64,000 nucleotides of DNA, taken from assembly GCA_947184155.2 (NCBI GenBank), contig CAMXCT020001822.1:62001-126000 (forward strand), in the 5' to 3' direction. The DNA comes from Cladocopium goreaui (Eukaryota > Sar > Dinophyceae > Suessiales > Symbiodiniaceae). The notes under the pieces were generated by a model, which saw only the letters and a program-made list of their open reading frames with translations, did no database searches and was not told where the DNA came from. Positions 35,414 to 48,145 of this stretch are shown here, one piece after another; position 1 is the stretch's first letter; every line of letters begins with the position of its first letter. The position numbers and the translations under genes are program-made.

Positions 35414-38400
35414 TCAGACACACCATCCTAAAAAGAAATGGAAAGAAAAAACCATGAGCACAAACCAACAATTCCGGTCAAAAACAAAAAGATAATGGAA
35501 AAACACAAAAACAATCAAACAATGAAGAAGTGACAGAACCGTTAAGTCATCAAGAAATAATAGACAATCTTAATGATACATTCCCTTCTTTTCAAATCTT
35601 AGTTGAATAAATGAAAACTTTAAAACCCTAACAACCTCAACAAATCCTGACCCAATCAATGATACTCCCCTAAAATAATCAACAAGGTTAGGATGAAACG
35701 TTTTTACCAAAAATGTCTTACAACATACATCACAAAAAACATCAACACCAAGGAACGCACGTTCCCCTTTAACATAAAAACCATAACAGGCAACAATGCG
35801 TGTAAAACTGTCCCAGGAACATCCTTTCCCCATTTTTTTTGGGGGGGGGGTGCAGGCCTGTACCATATATACGTTCTGACGGCTTGCCAATTCTTCCGGG
35901 GTCGGCGGCAGGGGCGGCAGCCCTTAAATATAGTATGTGGTGACTGCTGGGAGATGGGTGCAGGAGCAAAGGAAAAAAGCAACAGAGCCAAGGGATGTCC
36001 AACACAAAATCTTTGGGGATTTGGCAACATGAAATGGGGCTATCAAGCAACAAATATGTGAGTTCAGTCGTCACAGTTCCGCGGAACTGGATCAAAATGT
36101 CCAAACCACCAGTGAACCACAAATGCACTGGCCATCTTTTGGGAGTTTAGCATCCAAACGTTGCCAAGTTCCCCTGAGCTGCCACGCGTCATTGCCCTTG
36201 GTCGCATCGGTCAGTTGCTTCTTCAAGAGGTCAAGCTGCCTCTGTCCATAAAGGCTGAGTGAAGATCTGGTAGATATGCTTCCCTCTTCCCTCATCTTGG
36301 GGTACTAGCTGCAAGAATCAGGACTGCTTAAAAGTCCTTGAAAAACAAAACCGGCAGCAAATTGAAGGACTTTGCCATAGTTCTCTTGGCTCAACACATC
36401 TAGCCCCAGAGAGTCAAGGGGTTGTTCCAAGTCTAACTGATACTCCAAGAGCCTCTGAAGATCAGCCTCTTTCTTCCCATCGTCCTTTTTCTTTTCTGGG
36501 CCTGGAAAAAATGCGAAGGCGGCAAGGGTTCGTGTTTGGAAAGCCCCCACGAAAGAAATCAGTGGCTTTTTACCGCTGAAATCGGCCAAGTTCAATGATT
36601 TGAGATTCCACAGGACTTGGTCTCCTGGTGGCAATGTCTTGGTCGACAGCTGGCTCCTTGGCGCGGGGAATCCGCGGCATAGGGTTTCACCCCAAAAATG
36701 ATCTTTACTTGCGGGTGTCTGCACATAGGACCTAGGAGACCGGAAAAAAAAAACTGTTTTTTTCAATATTAAGATGAAATCATATATTGACTTATCGCAA
36801 TATACGCAATGAAATTGTTATTTTTGGGGAAACCTATCTGGGGTCCATCATCCCATCATCCCAGGATCAGACGGAAAAGGTCGGATACCTGAAACTGCAA
36901 AAACGGGGTCCCACAGCAGGGTATATTTCAGGCCCGCATCCAACGGGACTTAATTAACGTTGCAGGCAGAACTTTGCAAGCTGATCAATCATCAGTAGGT
37001 CAAAGCATTCATCATGTCCTACAAATATCAGGATCAGATAAGATCAGATCAGATTGATATTTCCCCATCATTTTCCCAATCATTCTCCCAATCAAATGAT
37101 TTACCAAACATGACCAAAACAAGTGGTCCCCTAAACCCAATATTTGATGGCCATGGCTGCAGCCACCGAGGTGCTTCAGCTTTTCATTCTCCTCTTGCAG
37201 TTCCTGGTGAAACATGGCTGATAAACGCAACAGCCATAGATCTGTAAAGCTATTCCACGTTTGTTTGGAACATTGGTCGTTTGATGCTCGTTTGATGTTT
37301 GATGGTGCTAGTTGTCTTGTTTTGATGTCTTTTTGATTGTTGGTTTGATGGTCTTTTGGTGGTTTGGTCGTTATGGTCAGGGCACCTTCACTTGAGCTTG
37401 CAGCTTCTTGCTGGACTCGTCCGCCAAGCGTTTCAGCCTCAGTGGATCCCATTTTTTGGGGGGACCAGGGGGGACCCATGACCCCAAAATCAGTGGCTTG
37501 GTGATCAATGGGAAAACCCATGGTTTGGGGCACCCATCATTTTGTAGCCTCCAACTCGGCACAGGAATCGGCCGAGATGCTTCTGGATCTCCTCCTCCAG
37601 AGTCTTCTGTTGCTTCAGCAGTGCCGCATTCTTCGCCTTCAGCTGGTCAACCTGGGGAGATCAAGACCAAATCAACCACCAAAAAGCCAAGGGAAAATAT
37701 ATATATATATATACACAGGCAAATGCTGAAAAAAAAATGATCAACCCATTTTTAATGGTTCCCAATTGTCCATGCTTTTTTTTAAAGTTATCTTGGGTTT
37801 TTTTGCCAGTGGCACCTCACTGGCAGAATCATCTGCTGGAGGCGGTGCTGTGAGCGTCTCGAAGAACTTCCTCAACGACGCAACCCGGCCGCAGCCAAGT
37901 TGGAAATCCAAGTTGGGAGTCCAAACAAACACAATGGCCCAACCCAAGTGTATTTATTAAAAGTTAGTATTATCTGTAGAATTGATATACATGTATTACA
38001 TGTATGCATATATATATAGCCAATGTCAAAACATGGGATGAATGTGGTATGGTCATCCATCCCAGTATGGGAATCCTTACAAACGGTGAGTCTACTGAAT
38101 GGATTGATGACCATCTCCCACTCGCCTGGCTACCTCGAGGCTGCAGTCTGGATCCAGGCCGAAGATCTGACGATTTTCGGGACTACCCGGAAGATTCCCA
38201 TGGGCTGAAAGTTGCTATAGCAACCACAAAAAAAAATATACCAGCGTTGAAAACCTAGAATTGGCTTGCATCTTCGGTCAAAGCATGTTGTACCTCCATC
38301 TCCACGCTCACAGCTTTGCCCTGCCTGGAAAATGCCACGATGTCTTTCCATATCTCGCTTGTTGCCATCCAGCCTCATCCCACTCCCCTCAAGTCATCAG

Positions 38401-41064
38401 TCTGCCAGTCCAAATCATTGAGTGCTGAAATTAGGATATTGGGGCCATGATAGAGATTAGTAGATGCGTTGCTCTGACTATGCGCCAGCATCATGGATAT
38501 CATCCGAAGCAGTTTCTGTTACACAATTTTCAGTGAGAAGTCTGCCAGTTTTCTGTGGACGTATATATCACAGGAAAAGTCCGACCCGAAGCTGATGTTG
38601 AATCCATAGACCACCTCATTTATTGGATATTCCTTGGTATCGCTCACACAAAAATAGAAAGAATTACATACATCATAAGGGCATGTATGGGCCATGTTCT
38701 TGGGATTTCTTGGATGCTTTTTGCATGGTAAAAACATGTAACCAACAAAAGACCAAAGTCAACCCGTCACCATTGCGCTTCCGGGCTCTTGCTTCAAGGC
38801 CTCGATTTCAGCCTGCAGCTTCTTGGCCTTCGAGAATGTGGCACCGTGTAGGGATGGATCAATGGGGTGGATCCACAAAATGAACCACATTTTTGTTTGT
38901 ATTAAACTTCTTAACCTTCCAGTTTTTTTGGTAAATTTGCTCTGGGCCAATGGTGTAAATGGGAAGATAATTTACAAATGGGAAAGACGGGAAAGAATGC
39001 GGATATTGGATCATATTGATGTGATGAGCAAGATCTGTGATCCCTTCCCCCTTTCGTGAACCCCTTACAAATGGGACCCTAAAGTGAATAGATCCACTAC
39101 TAGACCAACGTTTACCAGTCATGACAACGGTTGTGACGAGCAGACATGGGAAGCAAACAGCAAGGTAATCTGCCAGAAGAATTTATAGAACTCAGCGGGC
39201 AAAAATGGAGAATACCTCCCTATTCCAACTGATTCCGATGATAAAAAAAACTCCCATGGTCCAAGTCTTTGGAAAATGCGTCGGAGAGTCATCAATCGAA
39301 TTCCGGAGAATCAACGATTCGGATTTCTTGGTTCAAAAGATGCACAATGACGGCCATACCAACTTAAATTTGAGTAGAAATTAGAAAAGGTGATATTGAT
39401 GCCTCTCAAATCACTTACCAAAAAATAGCTCTGTTGGTCACACGGAGTTTGCCAGAAACCTGTTGAGAATGACCTGGATGTGTGTCCAATGTCGCATATC
39501 GTGACCTGGATGGTACCACCGTCCCCCGTACTGACAAACCACAGGTGCCAGATGAGACAGCCCAATGAATCCATCATCAATACCCTCCGGTGTCATCAGC
39601 TCCATGGCTTGCTGGAAAATCCCCCAGCAATAGTTCGATGATATTCACAGCTAGAAACCTCTATTTAGTGCGGGGATTTCCAGTTACCATAATTTGATTA
39701 CCAAAGGGTATCATAAGCCTGTGTGGAGTGGAGAATTCTTCTTCTCCAGTATCTTGAGGGGTCTTGAGGTATCAAATTCTATGATGCCAAATCCAGTTGG
39801 GGGTTCCTAAAATGCCGGGACCCCATACATCCTAAACCATGGGTTTTCCCATTGAGAATCACCCATAACTTGGATGATTTTGGGATACCATTTTAGGAAA
39901 CCGCCAGTTGATCACCTTGGATTCGGTGCCTCGCCGGGATCTGCCTGAGCCGAAGGCCGCCTGACACTTGGTAAAGCCAGTAAACCATCCGCAATCACCA
40001 GCAAATGACTTAGTATCAATAGTATCAACCATCAAAAACATTCAAAAACTGGCGGTTTCACCGATTTCCCCCATTATATGCAGATATCTTCCCGTTTTCC
40101 TCGTTCAGTAGGAGCTAAAAAAAGTCGTGCCTGGGAGGTGCAGGCGCGCGCTTCTCAGACCCTTCGGCCAGCATGGCTTGCAACAAAGCATCCTCCTTGG
40201 AATCAGCGACGGGAAACGTCATGGGGTTTGACAACCCTCACTTGAGTCACTTACGAAGCGTGATCCTCATTTCAAAACCGACCCAAAACACGGTTGACGT
40301 GGAAATTTTTTGAGGAGAAAATGAGACTTGAACCTAACATGCCTGCAATTCGAGTGGTTGTAGCCAAGGGACAACCTTCAAGCTTAGGGCAATCAAAGAT
40401 GACTCCTTCCCTCTAAGGATCACACCAGCTGCTCTCGGAGTCTATCTGACCTGATAAGTGCGAGCATATCTTTCCGCCTGCTATGCAGAGGCAAGTCACA
40501 TTCCCTGAAACTTGAGTGGTGCCAAACATGACAGGAGGGTATGATGACGGAAAGGATAACCCCCAAGCCTATCAAGCCTACAGTTGAGGAATCCCAAATA
40601 TCACAGGGTGGGACAAAGTTGGCCAACTGAGATCCCCACTCTGTTTGCGCTTCCTTCAACTGGTTCATCAGCAGTTGTCTGGCAATGAAGTTAGCAGGTG
40701 TTTCAATTGCTTGGCACCCACACAAACAAGACATGAAATTGAAGACAGATACTTAAAAAATACATAAATTACATACACGTGTATGTAGATGTATATGCAT
40801 AAAACTTGCATATATATATATATACTGTATCTGTACAATACGATAGAGAGAGGGGGAATGAGATACGTCATATCACTCCAATCAGCTGATGGATGACGCC
40901 AAACCAAACATGTCTGGCAGCACATGGTCTCGCCAGCTGCTGCTGCACCTCTTCCCCACATGACAGAAATAAACACAGCAATCAAACAAATCACAAAAGT
41001 GCGACAGCATCTGGAGACTGTGGCCTTTGGTCAGTGCCACCTTCATATTCTCGATCATGGCGGC
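35414..41064 (-). CDS. Unrecognised coiled-coil protein gene, at least 8 exons
   Basis: Core exons that join in phase (minus strand): 38771-38827 (KKLQAEIEALKQEPGSAM), 38134-38166 (IFGLDPDCSLE), 37816-37866 (FFETLTAPPPADDSASE), 37563-37651 (VDQLKAKNAALLKQQ then TLEEEIQKHLGRF), 37386-37437 (LKRLADESSKKLQAQVK), 37175-37203 (ELQEENEKL), 36347-36731 (SYVQTPASKDHFW ... QRLLEYQLDLEQPLDSLGLD ... KVLQFAAGF), 36118-36241 (RQLDLLKKQLTDATKG). A short last exon ending at 35414 is possible. Heptad-like Leu/Lys/Glu spacing predicts several coiled-coil stretches. Likely upstream exons: 39584-39611 (QAMELMTPE), 39916-39960, 40131-40195 (EDALLQAMLAEGSEK), 41041-41064 (AAMIENMK); their phases are unresolved. 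No known domain is visible, so the role is unknown. It lies directly downstream of the phosphoesterase gene, same strand. Confidence 0.65.
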
Positions 41065-41627
41065 CTGGACATTTCGGAACCCTATCATTCAGCGTCAAAG
41101 TCAGGTGAGGCCTGAAGCCTGAATCATGGGTAGCCCTAACCCGCAGCCGCTTCCGATGCAGCACCGCTTTCTGCGACGTCTAGTGACTCTAGTGTCAAGA
41201 TTGATGCATACGCCTGGCCAATCATGGAGATGGCGAACAAAAAAAAAGAACCACATACACGCGTGTAGCTCATTCACGCCAAGCACGCAGTGGTGTGCCT
41301 CAAAATTAAGTGATTACTCCCTAGAGTTGGGGTCGGTCGTCCGACCACAGTCATTTCGTTTTGCTGAGAGGACTATATGTTGGACTTTTGATCTGATCTC
41401 CTCTGTGGTTGGACGACAACTCCATGTCACTGTGTTGCCGAATTAGGGATGGCAGGTATTAAGCTGTGGGGCGCGTTCAAGGTATTAGCCGTTGCCAATA
41501 CCGCGCCTCAAAATTGTTGCCAAGGGCAGCTGGAAAATATCAAGATTGGGTGGGCAGCTACCCTCCGCTACCCAGAGTGCCAAGGCCTAACCTTGACCTA
41601 TTCAATCCATTTCAATCCTATTCCTAT

Positions 41628-44600
41628 TCACAACACCTTTGAGGTGAAGCTCCAGGATTCACCGTCCCTTTTGGCGGTGATCAACCGGGGTCGTCCCACA
41701 ATGTGCTGAGGTGCCCAGACGCCGGTCCAGCTATGATCCACGGCGGGTTGGTTGGCCATGGCGTTGTTGGACTCCACTTGCACGGGATAGTCTGCCGGGG
41801 GTGGGCCGTTGGGGCGAAAGACCTGGTTGCTGCCGGGGTTCGGACGATATTCCACGCCACCTGAGCACAAGCCGGAGCGGAAGTCCGGCTCGACGTTTCA
41901 AATCCGAAATCCTACAACAAAAAAGGGTAAATATGTAAAATATCCACAAATGTTCTTTTACAGGTTGTTTTTGTGAGACTGTGCGAGTCTGTGCGTGGCA
42001 CCTCCTTTTTGGGCCTGGCGTCGACGCATTCATGGATTCCGCACCAAAGCCACTAGCATCGATCCCATTTCTCTTCAACTTTTTCCGGGGTCTGCTTGAG
42101 TGCTGCAACAAAAAAGTAGTAGGATCCAATCTATCCATCTTGATGGATATGTCGGTGATTCATCTCATAATCACGACAAATGTCCCATTTGCCAGCTAGA
42201 TTGCCGGGTAACTTGTTTCTTGCACTATCATCTCCTACACCACTCACCTGTTCCCTACACCACCGGACTGACCATGTCGAGTGACCCTGGAAACTGCCGC
42301 CTCCCTTCTGCCAGTGACCACGCTGCTCGTGGATGTGTCCAAAGAGATGAACCTTTGCCTGGTGACACCATCAGTGGTGGAAATGGAACTTTTAGTGACT
42401 GAAATCGCAGAGGAAGATCCACCATGTTCATGGAAGTGGGGCAAAACCTGCAAATGCTGGGTATAGTCCGGTTTATTGTGATCCCCAAAATGGGTCTGGC
42501 AATTCAGCACGGCCAAATTGCTTTCAGATCTTTCAAGCTTTCGAAAAAACACCAGATTTTTGTGGATCCTTTTGCTCGTTCTATGAGTATCTCTCTCTGC
42601 TCGATGGCGAACTCCCCACTTTGGGGGCCATATCCCCAACCGCTTGGTGGATATGGAAACATCCATTTCCATCCATTTCCTACGGTTCCTTTGAGAAAGC
42701 TGTCATCACAGTGGTCGAAACCACCAAAATGTGATCTGCCCATTCCAATGAACATAGGTCTTGACCGACCCCCAATTTCTTGCTACTTATGACTGGTATG
42801 TCACTGGTCATGTTTAGGATTCAAATTTATTTTAATAAGCAGACCATCCAGTTTTTGGAAAGTCAAGAAAGTTCCAATGCTCCTCCTCTCCTGAAAAAGG
42901 CTAACAATCCTAGAAATGGCGGAAGGGAAAACGGATAGGAAACCCCCCAGGATAGCAAAAGCCACCACCATGTAGCTGGGTCCCCAAAAAGTCAACCCAA
43001 TCATCAACCTTTGGGTCTTGAAATTCTGACAGGTTAAAGAAACATGATATAATTGGGCCCACTTCCAGTTTTTTGGTCCCCCCATCAAACTCTTGGAGTC
43101 GAAATGTCCAGTTGCTCCCGGAGAGAACATTGGCAAGTTCCACCCCTAGCTTTAGTACCCCCAATCATCAACTTCATTGTTTAGGTGTTATCCATCTATC
43201 ATGTGGTTGGGAAACTCTTAACGACTCCTTGGCTCCTATGGATACCATTGGATAACCACTCCGAACCGCGCCTAACCACTGGATAGCCAAGATCATCCAA
43301 GATCTATCAACAATAAACATCCAAAAAGGACCCCGAGAAAACGTGGCTCCCTGCACCTTGCTTCGGTAGATGGCGCTGCGAAGTTGCTGACTGGAGCCCC
43401 AGCTACCGCCTGCGGTGGAGTCGAAGATGCCCACCGGACCGTCGTGGGTCACCAGGATGTCCACGCCTGGGGAACTGGGGACTGGGGAAAACCAGAAAAT
43501 CAAAAATGGAGCAATGATTTCAAGCAAAGAGCAATTTCGCCAACCAAAAGAGACAATTGTCCAAGAACAAGCTGGATATACGTGTTTTTTAATTGAGACC
43601 CAGGAAAAACAACAAATTGTCAGTCATTTTGTTGGTGAGTTGCAAACTATCAAAGCTTCGGGTCCCACTTTTGTCCCGACCCCGATATTGGGAGAGCATG
43701 AAGCTAGACCCAATCAGAAAACTTGGGAACTGACCCAAGTTTAAGTGTTGGGATGAAACCAGCTGAAGTGGGGATGTTGAAATTCGAGATGCAAACCAAT
43801 TGAAGCGGAGTTGTTACCCCAGAAGGAGGGGAGATAACAAACATGTTACAAACATGGGTGGCAAGCATAGAAGTCACAAGAGTAGAGGTACAAATTTGAC
43901 AAACCAACATGTGGGAATCTTACTAAGTCAAGTGAGTGAAATGGTGCATTGTTGGTGAACCCGCTCAGTCTCGTGTGGCTAATATCACCATTTCTATCCG
44001 TTATCTTCCCGCTCTCATTGCTTATAGAGTCCAATGGTTCCATATCCTAACAATTTGATACAGTTTGTATTTCGTATCACCATGATGCTTATACTTATCA
44101 TTGTCATGGTCAGCGATCTTCCCATGGCTAGATGCACCAAAAATGTCCCACTCTGGTTGTTTCCTCACCCACTTCCCCGCCTACAGGCACATCATCATAG
44201 TTGTTGCCCGAGAAGGAATCCCCACGGCGAGGGGCCCAGCCAGCGCCCCAGATCTTGAGACCCATCACTTCAACCAGGTCATGGTTCAACACCTGTTCCG
44301 CTGCAGAAAAACAGATCACTTATGACCCACTTTGTCTTTGTCTTTGTTGTTGTTGTTGTTGTTGCTGTTGTTGCTGTTGTTGTTGTTGTTAGATTGCAAA
44401 ATGTAGAGCTTCACCTGAGGTCATCACGGACTCAGCTACCCAAGTTCTGTTCATACGTGTTTGACCTGACGAACACGTTATTTATTTTGGCTCATCTCAA
44501 ATTGTTATGCTTGAAACCACCAACCAGATCAAATACCGAACAAATTAAAACAGATGAGCGTGGGCTTCACCATTGTCTATCAATCCTACATTCCGCTGCT

Positions 44601-45356
44601 TCACCCCCCATGTTAAATGCTCAAATCTCCAGAGTTAAAAGCCATTGCGGTTGATTAAAGTCCCATTTTGGTAGACGCCTTGGCGTTTGTAATCTTCTCC
44701 TGGAAGTAGTTGGGGCTTTGCGCCGTGGCATCTGAAAGGGCACCACGGTTCAAGCGCCAGTTAGTCTCCCAGTAGTCGTGGTTTCCAGAAATCACCAACA
44801 TCTCGCGGTACTTTCCCTTCAGGGATCCCAGCCAGTTGTTGAAATCTCCCACTTCACCATCACTCCCAACGGTGGAGACATCACCCGAGTGGATGAAGAT
44901 GTCGGCCGAGGGGAGATCACCCAGAGAGTAATGCAAACTATGGGTGTCACTCACATGAAGAATGGTCACAGTGTCCTCGCTGAGATGTTGAAGAGGTTGC
45001 ATTAGCAACCCCCCAAAAGATGGAAATGGGTAATTTCCCACTATTTGATTAAGATTTCACTTTCCATCTCCATCTTTTTGGGGGATGCTATAGACATCAC
45101 CCAACCATCGCGGGATCATCTCCAGTAAGCCTCTAAAACGCAACGTTTAAACATGTTTACAAAGGAAAAGAACTGCAGTTACCAAATGTGAACCATCAAT
45201 TTTTGTCTTGCTTTGTATCCCCGAATATGTTTGGTCAGAACATCTTCCAACCCGCGCGTCCTCCCTGCGCACTTTCAGACCTCTGGTGGCATTGGCTGCT
45301 GAAGATTCCACTGGCAAAACGGTGAAAACTGCCGCCGCGAGGAGTCTCATCATCAT
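41628..45356 (-). CDS. MPPED-type calcineurin-like metallophosphoesterase, 6 exons
   Basis: Probable metal-dependent phosphodiesterase of the MPPED1/MPPED2 branch of the calcineurin-like family. Exons: 45256-45356, 44679-44979, 44181-44292, 43357-43466, 42304-42358, 41628-41860; in phase, 912 nt, 303 aa, close to the family size. Metal-site motifs appear in order: SDTH, HSGDVSTVG, SGNHDYW, LVTHDGP, FGHIHEQRG. GLKIWGAGW and SNNAMANQP are also typical positions for this branch. The N-terminus MMMRLLAAAVFTVLPVESSA looks like a signal peptide, so the product may be secreted or enter the endomembrane system. Donors are GC (three), GT and, after HWQK, GA; only the GA site keeps the frame there. The junction of exons 1 and 2 is the least certain. 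The start is the first of three adjacent ATGs, and the spliced-leader-like core lies 55-75 nt before it. Confidence 0.9.
44345..44391. repeat. (TTG)n microsatellite with CTG interruptions
   Basis: Fifteen or so TTG units in the phosphoesterase intron between exons 44181-44292 and 44679-44979. Confidence 0.95.
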
Positions 45357-45410
45357 GGTAACCAAGAAAAGAAGAACGGCAGCCACGGCCCAGCAATGGT
45401 ATGCCCCGTT

Positions 45411-45431
45411 TATGCGCCAAAATGGCTGCGG
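45411..45431 (-). promoter_or_regulatory. Relict spliced-leader-like sequence upstream of phosphoesterase
   Basis: Reading the minus strand, CCG-C-AGCCATTTTGGC-G-CA matches the dinoflagellate spliced leader at 17 of 21 positions, including the 12-nt core AGCCATTTTGGC. It stands 55 nt upstream of the ATG and just after TTAGTTCCCGCAG. Relict leaders in genomic DNA are known in dinoflagellates and are taken as traces of mRNA retroposition. The match was made from memory of the leader and by eye; a chance origin is possible. Confidence 0.5.
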
Positions 45432-45516
45432 GAACTAAGTTCCACCACCAACCCCAACTGATGTGACGTCGTGATGCCTCAGAAAAATCAACAGTTTGGC
45501 ATGGGAACCTCAAGGA

Positions 45517-48145
45517 CTAGCAGGAGTGACTACCGCTTTGGGTCTGCCCTGGAGCTCCCATTCCACTTGGATCTGCTTCGTATCCAGGCGCAGGGACCTT
45601 GAAATATTCCTGGGTGAGAGGATCCAGTGCCATCTCGGGTTGAAAGCCTGGCGCTGGTGCATGAAATCCAGACTGCTGTTTTGAGGGAAAAATGACAGGA
45701 AATGGAAACCCACTAGATTTGGTGGTGAAAGCAATGGTTCTAGCAGATTTTCCCATGAAATCAATCCACTGAACATCAAACTGGAGCCGGTGGAGAAGTC
45801 TCCTATGAGAGGTCAGTCTCAGGTGAATATCCAAATGCATGACTCCCAAACTTAGGATGCAGAAACCCTGCTTCAAAAACAAACAGCTACTGGTCTACAT
45901 GCATGCTCCCCAACATCGAAGCATCTAGCAAACCTGAGGAACCCGGTCCCAAAGAACAAAAATCTCTGCACCAAACCGCAAGACCATGCCAAAGTTGCGG
46001 TACACATGATGGTCTGCATCTTCTTCACTGATTTCAGCAAGGGCAGCCTGTATTGCGGCGATCGGGACGAAGTACAATCACTATCCAATCTGTCCACTCC
46101 GGCAGTCCGCAACCAAACACTCTGCAAATTCTACACCTGGTTATGAGTCAAAGCTTGGACCTCCCCACCCAGAGGCAGGCGAACAACTTTACCCCATCAT
46201 CCAATGCCTTGTGGCCTTGTTCTTTTCAACAAACGTTGCGGACCTGTCCCCCATCGATATCACCGAGCCCCGGCGCCTGCAGTGGTGGACTGAGGGTTTC
46301 GCTCCGCATGCGATCGCGATGCTCCGACAGCTCCGCCAGGTACTGCCTGGCACAGCACCAGTTGGGCCCCCCCCCCTGGGGCTCCATGGGGCCGCCCCAA
46401 CAGGGCACGGACCACCGGACCCGCCTGCGGGATTCCATCAAGGTCTTCTGCAGATCCTGGTGAGAAAAAAAGTACCCTAAGAGGTGGGAGACTTCCTTCT
46501 GGACTTGCCCAAGATTCAATAGTTCTTAAGTTGGAAAAGCACAGTCAAGTGAGTCTTGTCCAAAAATGCAGAATCCTACACCTGCGGATGCACCGTTTTC
46601 TTGCTGACGCTCCACATGTGGCATCCTCATTGGCCCAAAAACTCAACGCAACTCCTGGCCTCGTACTTCTCTTTGAAGCCGCGCTCCACCTCATCCATCA
46701 TGGGTAAACGATCGTTGATCACCGCCTCAGGCCAGCTGCCACCCTTGTTGCTATCGGACAGTAGACAAGGATACTTTCTTGGGACAGGCACTGATTCAGC
46801 ATTTGCACCAGGGCGAAAATCTGTGGTTTCTAAAAGTCAAAGCAGCAACTGCGTCCAAAGGATTGCGGTCCTCCAAAAGGATCTACTGCCAAGCTCTGTA
46901 CCATCCGCATTTGAGTCACAAATGTCTGAACCATACCCACCGATCTGTCACCAGGAAAAGGATCCGAAATCTCTCAAGTTGATGGTTGACATTGATAAAT
47001 AGGGGCAAACAATTCCATGAATTCCCTTCTCCAAATCTCCGGCCCATCCGTGGCCCGTCAGCTGGTTCCACCTCCCATGTGAGGATGAGCACAGTCCAGG
47101 ACAAGTCCTGCGAAGCACGAGCTTCACACGGGGTGAAAGTGTGGTAATTGTACAGGAATCAAACCTGAAACTGAGAATTAGCAAAATGCCTAATCACTTT
47201 ATCTCTATGGCTTTGTCTGAAAATAGGGTACCCCAAAATCCAACTGTATAATAAGTTTTCCTATATGCCATTTGATGGAATCAATCCTGCCCTTTGTGAA
47301 CGCCAATAAAGCGGAGGCTTCGACATAACAATATGGTTATAACGGTTATGTATCGAAACCCTGGGACCATAATGAACATCAAAATGGTGGTCAACTGTTT
47401 CAATCCAGGTTCACATTGTGCCCGTTGACGGGTCCAGCAAAGTGCTCAAAGTGAAGTTTCTGCTCTGACCCATCTGAACGAACTTCTGGGTGAACCTCAC
47501 GGAACCCACAGAACTCATCACGTTGCTCGGATATTTTGCATCTTTCATCAATCACAATTTTCGCAACATATTTACAATGGGAGAAACTCTTTCAAAAACT
47601 GTGAAGTCCAGAGGCTAACTCTGTGAAAACAAAGAAAACACTGTTTAAAAGTTTAGCAATACTTGAACTATATTATATATAGCTATACAATACCAATCCA
47701 AGTGCAACAACTCATCAAGCGCCCGACCTCCAGGAACCTGAACCCACAGCCGACTTCAACAGCCAGGTTATTCCGGGTTCCCGGACAGGTGGACCAAGTC
47801 ATTCAGTTTCGGATCTCCGTTCATGAACTCTTTCATGGCACGCTTCCATCCTGCAATCCTTGGACAAACCATTCGCCCACAAAGATCCAAGGGACATAAG
47901 CTACTGGCTACCAAAAACCATCCAAAAACCCCAATGGTCAACGAGGTGTCAAAAGCACTTGCCAATAGCTACAGATCCAAATGGTTTTTTGCAGAATTAA
48001 AAGGTTTGGAAGTGTATGGACCGAAATGGGTGGAAATGGCGTTCCCTGAAGTTTTACAGTTGTTTTTCATTTTTGTGTGGGAAGCACTGATCTAAAGGCA
48101 TGCGGCTTCTTGATCTTCTCCGGCACATCGCCATCCGGCAATTTC
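45517..48145 (-). CDS. Unrecognised multi-exon protein gene upstream of phosphoesterase
   Basis: I do not recognise the family. The best exons (minus strand): 46244-46456, after acceptor TTTTTCTCACCAG, encodes DLQKTLMESRRRVRW ... YLAELSEHRDRMRSE ... LGDIDGGQ. It joins in phase to the terminal exon 45517-45675, after acceptor CTCAAAACAG, encoding FHAPAPGFQPEMALDPLTQE, YFKVPAPGYEADPSGMG and a stop. Probable earlier exons: 47030-47107 (DLSWTVLILTWEVEPADGP), 47415-47525 (QRDEFCGFREVHPEVRSDG ... HFEHFAGPVNGHN), 47768-47850 (WKRAMKEFMNGDPKLNDL), 48100-48145 (KLPDGDVPEKIKKPH). Another open stretch at 46.62-46.74 kb (SWPEAVINDRLPMMDEVE) is likely coding. Its stop lies only 160 bp before the phosphoesterase ATG. 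Confidence 0.6.

Noticed and set aside
42910-43164. Minus-strand open stretch (ELANVLSGSNWTFRLQEF) inside the phosphoesterase gene
   Set aside because: The flanking exons 43357-43466 and 42304-42358 join directly in phase into the conserved FGHIHE segment, so an exon here would disrupt the family alignment.
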